Under the pieces are notes generated by a model. That model saw only the letters and a program-made list of their open reading frames with translations. It was not told the origin of the DNA and ran no database searches. Below, piece by piece: positions 1 through 6,748 of a DNA stretch of 23,946 bases; within the stretch, counting starts at the first letter, position 1, and each line of letters starts with the position of its first letter. This DNA comes from SIG636 sp045604285 (GTDB lineage Bacteria; Bacillota; Clostridia; Oscillospirales; CAG-382). A program made the translations under genes and the position numbers. The DNA is taken from NCBI GenBank assembly GCA_045604285.1, contig JAZUNS010000120.1, positions 1 to 23,946 on the forward strand, in the 5' to 3' direction.

Positions 1-161
1 GGCAATAGTGTTATTGAAACCTTTCGGTTTCAGTGTTATTTTATTCGCCACCAAAACTCGCGAAGCGAATACCACTCGGCGTTAGCCGAATATCACTGCG
101 CAGCAATAGAACTCGCCTTTGGCGAATAAAACTGGGAGACTTCCTTATGAGAAGTCTCCCA
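1..161. repeat. Modular short-hairpin array, left copy (cut by window edge)
   Basis: A run of small hairpins: GAAACC-TTTC-GGTTTC, TCGC-GAA-GCGA, TCGGC-GTTA-GCCGA, a CTGCGCAG palindrome, TCGCC-TTT-GGCGA, ending in a long GGGAGACTT... hairpin at 133-161. Stems differ from one another. The linkers between them are nearly constant and read AGTGTTATT on this strand in the left part and AATACCACT, AATATCACT, AATAGAACT, AATAAAACT (the same linker inverted) in the right part. The stretch is near-identical to 279-439. No coding potential is seen. I do not recognise a named repeat family. It is not CRISPR, because no long conserved repeat or uniform spacer is present. Confidence 0.8.
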
Positions 162-206
162 AAGCCCTTCTTTTTTTACGGTATGTAATTATAAATCTTT
201 TCCGCA
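1..206. repeat. Direct repeat, left copy of a 278-bp tandem duplication
   Basis: Positions 1-206 match 279-484 at a constant offset of 278. I find a single difference (T at 119, C at 397). The copy includes the hairpin array, the long terminator-like hairpin and, on the minus strand, the last nine codons plus stop (AEKIYNYIP) of the BspA-type gene. It therefore looks like a partial duplication of a gene 3' end with its downstream array. The repeat probably continues left of the window. Confidence 0.9.
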
Positions 207-244
207 ATTATTATGCATAAGAAATAATCGCCTTTCAAGTTTTA

Positions 245-410
245 TTCCGACTTTGTCGGAGTGATATTATTGCCTTAAGGCAATAGTGTTATTGAAACCT
301 TTCGGTTTCAGTGTTATTTTATTCGCCACCAAAACTCGCGAAGCGAATACCACTCGGCGTTAGCCGAATATCACTGCGCAGCAATAGAACTCGCCTCTGG
401 CGAATAAAAC
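245..410. repeat. Modular short-hairpin array, second copy
   Basis: Hairpins in order: TCCGAC-TTT-GTCGGA (246-260), the perfect palindrome ATTGCCTTAAGGCAAT (269-284), GAAACC-TTTC-GGTTTC (294-309), TCGC-GAA-GCGA (336-346), TCGGC-GTTA-GCCGA (354-367), CTGCGCAG (374-381), TCGCC-TCT-GGCGA (391-403). Linkers are GTGATATT, AGTGTTATT, AGTGTTATT, then the inverted forms AATACCACT, AATATCACT, AATAGAACT, AATAAAACT. The linker orientation flips at about 319-335. It lies just downstream of the 3' end of the BspA-type gene. Positions 1-453 hold no gene. They consist of this array, its left copy and the short stretch 207-244, in which I see nothing further. Confidence 0.85.
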
Positions 411-484
411 TGGGAGACTTCCTTATGAGAAGTCTCCCAAAGCCCTTCTTTTTTTACGGTATGTAATTATAAATCTTTTCCGCA
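279..484. repeat. Direct repeat, right copy of a 278-bp tandem duplication
   Basis: This is the right-hand partner of 1-206. Its right end lies inside the 3' end of the BspA-type coding sequence: sequence identity stops at position 484, nine codons before that gene's stop. The single mismatch suggests a recent duplication or ongoing homogenisation. Confidence 0.9.
411..439 (-). terminator. Long hairpin 3' of the BspA-type gene, probable terminator
   Basis: An 11-bp stem (411-421 with 429-439, GGGAGACTTC core) encloses a 7-nt loop. Read on the minus strand, it follows the BspA-type stop codon by about 15 nt and is followed by AGTTTTATT, a short T stretch. On the plus strand a T7 run also follows, but after a 10-nt gap, so bidirectional action is possible. 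An identical hairpin lies at 133-161 in the duplicated copy. Confidence 0.6.
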
Positions 485-1155
485 TCTTCAAAGGCGTAAT
501 TGTATCCGTCAATGGCAATGCTGCTCCATTGGTATTGACTGCCGCCGTAGTATACGGTTTTAAGGGAGATGCAGCTGTAGAAAGCTCCATAGCCTATAGA
601 CGTAACGCTTGCGGGAATATAGATGGTTTCAAGGCTGTTGCAGTCGCCAAAAGCGTTCTCCCCTATGTGGGTAACGCCGTTGCCCAAGTTGATCTCTTTT
701 ATCGCACCGCAGGATGCGAAAGCGTTGTTTTGTATATAAGTAACACTGTCTGCAACGGTCACCTTTTCAACGTTATAACATTCCCAAAAGGCTCTGTGTC
801 CAATATAGGTAACGCCTTCTTCTATAACAATTTCTTTTATCTCGTCCTTAAACTGAAGCCAATCGGCGGTGGAAAAAATCTCATAATCCTGCATAGCACC
901 GTTGCCCGCAACAGTAAGCACGCCACCGGTAAGATCCCATATAATGCCGTCTTGTACCTCTGCAGAGGGTTCCGCAGGGGTATCAAAAATTACGGAGCTT
1001 TCCGTGGACAAATAGCTTTCGGTATAATAGCTGTCGTCAGGGTGGGAATAGCTTTCCTCGTCTGCCGCACCGTCGCCAAGGTTAACGATGGAGCCAACCA
1101 CCACTATTGCAAGGGCAAGCAGGGTAAACACCCAGTCTTTGCTTTTGTACGTCAT
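454..1155 (-). CDS. BspA-type leucine-rich-repeat membrane-anchored protein
   Basis: A 233-residue protein with an N-terminal hydrophobic segment (about residues 9-24) that serves as signal or anchor and shows no lipobox. An acidic Ser/Tyr-rich linker follows (about 32-68), then a short IIWDLTGGVLTVAGNGAM segment typical of the region before LRR_5 repeats, then four or so BspA-like LRR units (about 103-203) with the pattern VTxIxxxAFxxCxxLxxIxI. Such proteins sit outside the membrane and are usually linked to adhesion or protein contacts; the ligand is unknown. ATG is preceded by AGGAG. The gene starts 15 nt after the YycJ-like gene, so it is probably the last gene of that run. Its last nine codons are duplicated at 176-206. 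Confidence 0.85.
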   Translation of the reverse strand: MTYKSKDWVFTLLALAIVVVGSIVNLGDGAADEESYSHPDDSYYTESYLSTESSVIFDTPAEPSAEVQDGIIWDLTGGVLTVAGNGAMQDYEIFSTADWLQFKDEIKEIVIEEGVTYIGHRAFWECYNVEKVTVADSVTYIQNNAFASCGAIKEINLGNGVTHIGENAFGDCNSLETIYIPASVTSIGYGAFYSCISLKTVYYGGSQYQWSSIAIDGYNYAFEDAEKIYNYIP

Positions 1156-1170
1156 AATACTCTCCTAAAA

Positions 1171-1977
1171 TTATATGGTTATCTCCGTAACGGCAGAGAC
1201 AGCCGCCACCTGCAGCCTAAGGTCGCCTGCAAAATCCTCGCCGCAAAGGCTTACGTTGCATTCCTTAAGGCGTGCTTTGCTGGCCTCAAACGCCAGCTTG
1301 GGGGTGTTGTTGGTCTCGCTAAGGTGGGCAAGGGTAACGCTGCGGGTGCCGCAACGGGCAAGCACCGGCACAAGGCAGGCGCAGGCAGCGTTGGAAAGGT
1401 GGCCCCGCTGTCCCGCTATCCTCGCCTTTAAAAAGGAAGGGTAGGGGCCAAGCTTAAGCAGCTCTGTATCGTGGTTAGACTCGATAAGCACGCTGTCACA
1501 GCCGAAAAGTGCGTCCTGCACCTCGTCGCTGATATGGCCGATATCCGTGGCGTAGCCCAAGGAGCCTGCGGGGGTCTCTATTCTGTAGCAAAAGGAACGG
1601 ATGCTGTCATGGGGGGTGGGATATACGGTTATCTGTATATCGCCGATATGTACTATATCACCTGCAAGGGTAGGTATAAGCTGTTCCTCTGCCGTGGGGG
1701 CGCTTATGCCGATAAGCTCCATACACTTGGGGTCGGTATAGATGGGTATGCCGTGCTTTTTGGATATAACCTCCAGCCCCTTGGTGTGGTCGCTGTGCTC
1801 GTGGCTGACAAAAATGCCACGCACACCGCTAAGGGCGCCGCCTATGCTCTCTATAGCGTCGCCAATGCCCTTCATAGAGGCACCTGCGTCTATAAGAAAG
1901 CTGTCCTTGCCGTAGCAAACGTAGGTGCTGTTCCCCTTGGAGGAGGAAAACAGCGTATATGCCCTAAGCTTATTCAT
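1171..1977 (-). CDS. YycJ/WalJ-like metallo-beta-lactamase-fold hydrolase
   Basis: A 268-residue protein of the metallo-beta-lactamase fold. The metal motif HEHSDH is at about residues 59-64, after a short N-terminal strand with SSSKGNS, a hallmark of the YycJ/WalJ branch. Later metal or branch motifs GHLSN and HLSxxNNxPxLA are also present. YycJ-type proteins are predicted phosphodiesterases or nucleases linked in Bacilli to cell-wall and DNA-repair functions; the substrate here is not shown by sequence. I chose ATG at 1977, which overlaps the end of the galactokinase-like gene by 8 nt (CATGAATAA), over an in-frame TTG seven codons upstream, because homologues begin near MNKLRAY. Translational coupling is likely. 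Confidence 0.9.
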   Translation of the reverse strand: MNKLRAYTLFSSSKGNSTYVCYGKDSFLIDAGASMKGIGDAIESIGGALSGVRGIFVSHEHSDHTKGLEVISKKHGIPIYTDPKCMELIGISAPTAEEQLIPTLAGDIVHIGDIQITVYPTPHDSIRSFCYRIETPAGSLGYATDIGHISDEVQDALFGCDSVLIESNHDTELLKLGPYPSFLKARIAGQRGHLSNAACACLVPVLARCGTRSVTLAHLSETNNTPKLAFEASKARLKECNVSLCGEDFAGDLRLQVAAVSAVTEITI

Positions 1978-3172
1978 GGCTAAGCCTGCACACGCCAACG
2001 CTTCTTATTTTAACGGGAAGCACGCAGCCCTTGCCGAACAAGGCTTCCATCTTTTGTTTAAGCGCTCCTGCCTTGGCGGGGGTAACGTAGCACTGTATGG
2101 CACCGCCAAAGCCGCCGCCGTGGATGCGTACCGCCGCCGCTACGTCCTTTAGCGCCTCGGTTGCTTCGTTTGCCTCGGCGTGGACGTTGCCCAGATTTGT
2201 TCTTGAGGATATGCCCGACCCGTTCACCGCATAAAGGCAGTTTGCCGTTTGCCCTAAGGCGCTGCGGCGGCAGAAAAAGGCAACACGCTTGTTCTCATCA
2301 AAAAAGTGCAGGGCGCGGCGATAAACTCTGTCACCCAGCTTCAGGCGCAAACGCTCTTTTTTCTCGTCAAAAACCTCACGGGGGACGTCGCCCAAACGGG
2401 ATGCGCCAAAATACTCCGCCGCTGTTGCCATATCCTCGGCAATGGCGGCGTATTTGCTGTCCAGCCCTGCGTGGCTTACGCCCGTATCAACCAAGTATAC
2501 CTCCAGCCCTGCAGGGTCATAGCCTATGGGGGTAACGGTGGGGATGGGGGTTTTAAAATCTATATGCACGGTGCCGCCGTAAGCGCAGGATATCTGGTCA
2601 AGCAGACCGCATTTTTTGCCAAAATCTTCGTTTTCCGTCAGCTTTGCCGCCAAGGCAAGCTCCATTGCCGTGGCTTTTTCCTCGCCGTAAAAGCTGTTTG
2701 CCACCTTGCCGCAAAGCAGGGCAAAGGCGGCAGAGGAGGATACGCCCTTGCCAACGGGTACAAGGCTGTCCGTACAGGCGCAAAAACCGCCGCCAAAGCG
2801 GCGTGCCATGCCCAGCGCCAATGCGGCAGAGCTGCCCTTTTCCGCCGTGACGTGGGCGGCGGCTTCGGTAAGCGTGTCGCCCTCGTATATCTTTACGCCG
2901 TCAGCCCGGGGTGCCGCAATACAAAGAATATCCCTGTCAATGGCGGCGCCTACTGCCGCACCGCCGTTATGGTCGGTGTGGTTACCTATTATTTCCATTC
3001 TGCCCGGGGCGGAAAAATATGCGCCGCCCTCCATATCGCCAAACTTTGCCAAAAAGTTTTCCGCCAGGTTAAGGGCGCGGGCTTTGCCCGTGGCGGCGTT
3101 GCCGTATAAAGCTTTAAAGGCGGCATCAAAACCGCCCTTTTGGGTTAATTCTTTTATTTCCGATATTTTCAC
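1970..3172 (-). CDS. galK: Galactokinase-like GHMP kinase
   Basis: A 400-residue GHMP-superfamily sugar kinase. Motif 1 is APGRMEIIGNHTDHNGG at about 55-71, the phosphate loop is PVGKGVSSSAAF at about 139-150, the probable catalytic base is Asp192 in CGLLDQ, and motif 3 is RIHGGGFGG at about 349-357. Length and motif order fit galactokinase, which phosphorylates galactose at C1 in the cytoplasm. The usual GEHTDYN signature is GNHTDHN here, so the conserved sugar-contacting Glu is Asn64 and substrate range may differ. The start is GTG, overlapping the stop of the glycerate kinase gene (GTGA) behind AGGAGG. No galT or galE lies nearby. The gene symbol is by family only. Confidence 0.8.
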   Translation of the reverse strand: MKISEIKELTQKGGFDAAFKALYGNAATGKARALNLAENFLAKFGDMEGGAYFSAPGRMEIIGNHTDHNGGAAVGAAIDRDILCIAAPRADGVKIYEGDTLTEAAAHVTAEKGSSAALALGMARRFGGGFCACTDSLVPVGKGVSSSAAFALLCGKVANSFYGEEKATAMELALAAKLTENEDFGKKCGLLDQISCAYGGTVHIDFKTPIPTVTPIGYDPAGLEVYLVDTGVSHAGLDSKYAAIAEDMATAAEYFGASRLGDVPREVFDEKKERLRLKLGDRVYRRALHFFDENKRVAFFCRRSALGQTANCLYAVNGSGISSRTNLGNVHAEANEATEALKDVAAAVRIHGGGFGGAIQCYVTPAKAGALKQKMEALFGKGCVLPVKIRSVGVCRLSHE

Positions 3173-4281
3173 GTAAGCCTCCTTGCCACCCTTGCGGCGG
3201 CAGCTTCAAGATCTTTTTCACAACGCAGCCTTATCTCGTCCATGGTAAGCCCCTTGGGGCTTGCCTCTTCAATACAGAAAAAGCCTGCCTGCCTGCATTC
3301 CTCTTCCGTCAGCAAAACTCTGCCGCCTATTGCGGCAACCTTTTTGCCTGCCGCCCTCTCTGCCACAGCCGCAGGCAGCTTGCCGTGCAGACTTTGGGCA
3401 TCCAGGCTGCCCTCGCCGGTTATTATAAAGTCGGCGTCTGCGGCGTGCTTTTCAAAACCGCAGGCCTCCAGCATAAGCGCCGCACCCTCGGTAAGCTTTC
3501 CGCCCAGAAATACGGATATCCCTGCGCCAAGCCCGCCTGCCGCACCGCCGCCCCTAAGGGCAAGCATATCGCCAACGCCGCTGCGCTTTGCCACCCAAGA
3601 AAGCATAAGCAGGTTTTTGTCCAACTGCTTCACAGCCGCCTCGTCGGCACCCTTTTGGCGGGCAAAAACCTCCGCCGCTCCCTCTTTGCCGCAAAGGGGG
3701 TTGTCTACGTCGCAGGCTACAAGTATCTCGGTATCCTTAATGCGGCTGTCAAGCCCCGAAAGGTCAATGCTTGCCAGCTTTTCAAGTCCGCCGCCGGTGG
3801 GCTGTATGTCCTTGCCGTCCACGTCAAGAAACCTGCCCCCCAGCGCCGCCGCCATGCCTACGCCGCCGTCGGTGGTGGCGCTGCCGCCTATGCCCACTAT
3901 AAGCTTGCGGCAGCCGTCATCCAACGCCGCCTTTATCAGCTCACCCGTGCCGTAGGTGGTGGTATCCAAAGGGGTGCTGCCCGCCTCGGCTACGGCAAGG
4001 CCGCTTGCCTTTGCCATCTCTATAACGGCGGTGCCGTCCTTAAGCTTTGCGTAATAGGTATGTATCCTCTGCCCGTTGGGACCGGTAACCCAAACAAAGC
4101 GCTTTTCGCCGCCTGCGTTGTCAAGGTAAGCGTCGGCGGTGCCGTCGCCTCCGTCTGCGGCGGTAAGCCTTAAAACAGAGCAAAAAGGCATAACCGAAAT
4201 TATGCCTTTTCTTATTGCTTCGCCCGCTGTACGGGCGTCCATTGTGCCTTTAAATTTATCCGGTATAACGATAGCCTTCAT
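3169..4281 (-). CDS. Glycerate kinase (GarK/GlxK type)
   Basis: A 370-residue protein of the Gly_kinase family, full length. Visible motifs are PDKFKGTMDA near the N-terminus, AADGGDGT at about 41-48, GIGGSATTDGG at about 130-140, CDVDNPLCG at about 190-198 and ITGEGSLDAQSLHGK near residue 290. These enzymes phosphorylate D-glycerate with ATP, mostly to 2-phosphoglycerate, feeding lower glycolysis. The gene lies 28 nt downstream of the HtrA-like gene and overlaps the next gene by 4 nt, so it is expressed with the galactokinase-like gene. Together they suggest sugar or sugar-acid scavenging, but no transporter or sugar-acid dehydratase is adjacent. Confidence 0.95.
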   Translation of the reverse strand: MKAIVIPDKFKGTMDARTAGEAIRKGIISVMPFCSVLRLTAADGGDGTADAYLDNAGGEKRFVWVTGPNGQRIHTYYAKLKDGTAVIEMAKASGLAVAEAGSTPLDTTTYGTGELIKAALDDGCRKLIVGIGGSATTDGGVGMAAALGGRFLDVDGKDIQPTGGGLEKLASIDLSGLDSRIKDTEILVACDVDNPLCGKEGAAEVFARQKGADEAAVKQLDKNLLMLSWVAKRSGVGDMLALRGGGAAGGLGAGISVFLGGKLTEGAALMLEACGFEKHAADADFIITGEGSLDAQSLHGKLPAAVAERAAGKKVAAIGGRVLLTEEECRQAGFFCIEEASPKGLTMDEIRLRCEKDLEAAAARVARRLT

Positions 4282-4309
4282 AAATAAAAACCATCCTAAC
4301 CTTTATTTT

Positions 4310-5800
4310 TTATGCTGCCGAGTCAAGAACAAAGCTAATGGTGTGGTAGCTGCCCGTTTCGTTCCTTCTGCCGGGGCGGTAGAAGGTAAGGCTTACGGTA
4401 GTACCTGCGCTTGCCTTGGAAAGCTCTTCCTTAAGAGCGTTTATGCCGTCGATATCCACGCCGTTAAACTTGGTAATTACGTCGTATGCGCTAAGGCCTG
4501 CATCGTAAACCGCCGTGCCTCTTTCCACGTTGGTAACAAAGACGCCTGCGGGGCAATCGTCGCCCAGGTCGTATTCTTCCTTGATATCGTCGGTAACGTC
4601 GGCACCGGTAATACCAAGCTGTGCGGTAACGGTAACAAAGCTGTCGGTTCTGTCAACAACCTTGCCGTAGGCAATAAGGCTGTTTATAACGTCCTTTGCA
4701 GAGGTTGCAGGCAGTGCAAAGCCCATACCCTCATAGTCCTGGGTAAGCTTCATTGCGTTTATGCCCACTACCTGGCCTGCCATGTTTATAAGGGGACCGC
4801 CGCTGTTGCCGGGGTTAAGGGTTGCGGTGGTCTGAATAACGTTCATGGTCTTTACCACGGTACCGTAATCGTTGGTAACCTGAAGCCCTCTGTTAACGCC
4901 TGAGATTATGCCGTAGGACATGGTACCTGCAAACTCCTCATCAGAGGGGGTGCCGATAGCCACTACCCACTGACCTACCTTAAGCTGGTCGCTATCCCCA
5001 AACTCCAGGGGAACAAGGTCGGTCTTCTCTATGGTAAGCACGGCAATATCCGTCATCTCGTCAGAGCCCACAAGGGTTGCCGCATAGGTCTCGTCATCGT
5101 AAAACTTAACCTCAATGCTCTTAGAGTTTTCTATAACGTGATGGTTGGTAATGATATAAAAGCCGGTCTTGCCCGTCTTGGGGTCGGTGCCTTCTATAAC
5201 AAAGCCGCTGCCAAGGCTAAGCCCCTGCTGGGTACCCCAAAAGCCGTAATCTATCTCTACGGTGGAAAGTATGCTTACGCAGCTGGGCGAGCATTTGTCG
5301 TAAAGCTCAACCAAGCTGTCATAGCTTTCATCAGGGATGGGGGAAACCGTAACGACCTCAGGCACAGACTCATAAACCTCAGAGATCTGCTCGCCGTTGT
5401 TCTTTCCGGCGTTATTGCCCAATACTGCCGAGTTTAAGTTATTCTTTATGGCGTTGCCTATATCCTGGCCACGCTTGCCGAATATGATAACCGATGCCAA
5501 AACCACGCAGGCTACCACCAAAACCGCAATAACAGCCACAAGCACTACCTTTACCTTGGATTTGCGGGGTGCAACCCTGGGCACGTCGTCATCATCGTCA
5601 CCCCGGTATACCGCATTGTATTGGTGGGACCCATCAGAATAGTAGGTGTAGCTGGGCTGGGCTGCTGCATGATGTTGGGCAGGCTGCGCCTCTTCAACGG
5701 TTGCCGCCGAGCTTACCTGGGGGGTGTATTCTTCAGGCTGTGCGGCAGGCGTTTCCTGCACGTCGCCGTTTTCTTCAAAAGCCTTGTTTTCTTCGTTCAT
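4310..5800 (-). CDS. HtrA/DegP-like membrane-anchored serine protease with PDZ domain
   Basis: A 496-residue protein with an acidic, Gln/Ala-rich cytoplasmic N-terminus (1-80), one membrane segment (about 84-108), a trypsin-like domain and one C-terminal PDZ domain (about 405-485). The catalytic triad is visible: His221 in TNHHVIE, Asp251 in TDIAV and Ser333 in GNSGGPL. HtrA proteases degrade or refold damaged exported proteins at the outer face of the membrane. The long N-terminal extension and single anchor fit Firmicutes HtrA/YyxA types. It lies 104 nt downstream of the histidine kinase gene and 28 nt upstream of the glycerate kinase gene. A weak hairpin near 5891-5906 follows the kinase gene, so a promoter of its own in 5801-5890 is plausible, though I cannot place one. 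Confidence 0.95.
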   Translation of the reverse strand: MNEENKAFEENGDVQETPAAQPEEYTPQVSSAATVEEAQPAQHHAAAQPSYTYYSDGSHQYNAVYRGDDDDDVPRVAPRKSKVKVVLVAVIAVLVVACVVLASVIIFGKRGQDIGNAIKNNLNSAVLGNNAGKNNGEQISEVYESVPEVVTVSPIPDESYDSLVELYDKCSPSCVSILSTVEIDYGFWGTQQGLSLGSGFVIEGTDPKTGKTGFYIITNHHVIENSKSIEVKFYDDETYAATLVGSDEMTDIAVLTIEKTDLVPLEFGDSDQLKVGQWVVAIGTPSDEEFAGTMSYGIISGVNRGLQVTNDYGTVVKTMNVIQTTATLNPGNSGGPLINMAGQVVGINAMKLTQDYEGMGFALPATSAKDVINSLIAYGKVVDRTDSFVTVTAQLGITGADVTDDIKEEYDLGDDCPAGVFVTNVERGTAVYDAGLSAYDVITKFNGVDIDGINALKEELSKASAGTTVSLTFYRPGRRNETGSYHTISFVLDSAA

Positions 5801-5904
5801 AGTAATCGCTCACTTTCTGAAAACTACAATATATATAACCGACGCATTGCGCCGTTCCTTGTCTTGATAATACCCGTGCTGTCTTAAAAGAAGCTGAATA
5901 TAGC

Positions 5905-6552
5905 TTAATTTTTTTCTGTTGGTAACGAAAAAGCAAAAACCGTTCCCTCGGCCCTTATCAGCTCTATGCTGCTGCCCATTCTGTCAAGCTGCCTTTTTAC
6001 CGAGTACAGCCCAAGCCCGCTGCCCTTTTCCCCTGCCGCCTTACCGCGGTAGAAGGGCATAAACAGCTTTTCCGCCTCGTCGTCCTCAACGGTGGTGCTG
6101 TTATATATCTCAACTCTTGCCTTGCCCTCAAGGGCGCAAACCTTTATCTTTATATCTCCGCCGGGTGCCGTGTATTTCACCGCATTCTCCGTAAGGTTGC
6201 CAAGCACCCGCAAAACGGCAGACTCATCCCCAAGGGCGGTTACGTCATCAATCGCCGTTTCTACGTTAAGGGCCTTTTCCTCTATCCTCGGCAGGTTGCT
6301 TAGCAAAACAAGCCGTGCACACTCCCCAAGCTTAAAGGGCTCGGCCTTAAGGGGTGCGTTGCCGTTGGCGTAAAGCTCCTCGGTTGCGGATAAAAGCCAC
6401 TCTGTTTCCGATACTAAAAGCTTTAGATATTTTTCCCGTTCCTCCGGCGGAATATCCCCCGCCAAAAGAGCTTTTGCGTAAAAATTTACTGCAGAAAGGG
6501 GCGCACGCAGGTCGTGCATAAGGGCGGCAAACGCCTTTTCTTCAAAATCCAA
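5905..6552 (-). CDS. Small soluble histidine kinase, sensorless, degenerate G1 box
   Basis: A 215-residue protein that begins directly with the HisKA helix: H-box HDLRAP with His13. The N-box NLTENAVKYT is at about 119-128, the F-box LFMPFYRG at about 163-170 and the G2 box GSGLGL at 177-182. No membrane segment, PAS or GAF domain precedes it. The usual G1 motif (DxGxG) is replaced by IYNSTTVED around 149-157, so ATP binding or phosphatase balance may be altered. No response regulator is adjacent. The start is TTG, chosen because GGAGG lies 6 nt upstream and no in-frame ATG is available. It is divergent from the phosphate transporter gene. Confidence 0.85.
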   Translation of the reverse strand: MDFEEKAFAALMHDLRAPLSAVNFYAKALLAGDIPPEEREKYLKLLVSETEWLLSATEELYANGNAPLKAEPFKLGECARLVLLSNLPRIEEKALNVETAIDDVTALGDESAVLRVLGNLTENAVKYTAPGGDIKIKVCALEGKARVEIYNSTTVEDDEAEKLFMPFYRGKAAGEKGSGLGLYSVKRQLDRMGSSIELIRAEGTVFAFSLPTEKN

Positions 6553-6558
6553 CCCATA

Positions 6559-6563
6559 CCTCC
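6559..6563 (-). promoter_or_regulatory. Ribosome binding site fixing a TTG start
   Basis: GGAGG on the minus strand, 6 nt before the TTG at 6552. An ATG that lies between them (6557-6555) is out of frame with the kinase, so this site supports TTG initiation. Confidence 0.7.
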
Positions 6564-6654
6564 GGATAGTTAAATACTTAAAATATTATACCCTAAATAT
6601 GTCAACAATGCAATAGTAATTTTGCCAAACAAGCTACCTTTAAAATATATAATG

Positions 6655-6671
6655 TTTACACTTTGTTCACC
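6655..6671 (+). promoter_or_regulatory. Possible PhoP/PhoB-type direct repeat (Pho box)
   Basis: TTTACA (6655-6660), five bases, then TTCACC (6666-6671). Bacillus PhoP binds TT(A/C/T)ACA-like repeats spaced by about 5 bp. The site lies upstream of the Na+/phosphate cotransporter gene, and a weak -10-like TAGTAT (6692-6697) follows 20 nt later. Only two repeats are visible and the second is imperfect, so this could be chance. The rest of 6553-6748 shows nothing else I can name. Confidence 0.35.
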
Positions 6672-6748
6672 AAAGACCCGTTTTGCCCGTGTAGTATTAA
6701 CTTGGATAGAAAGGATATTAATCGTTTTATATACAGGAGAGAAAAACT

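Noticed and set aside
1..440. CRISPR array
   Set aside because: The repeated part is only a 9-nt linker, the units between are palindromes of varied length, and no cas gene is present.
529..1431. A 300-codon plus-strand frame over the BspA-type and YycJ-like genes
   Set aside because: Both minus-strand genes have clear family motifs and binding sites; this frame has neither.
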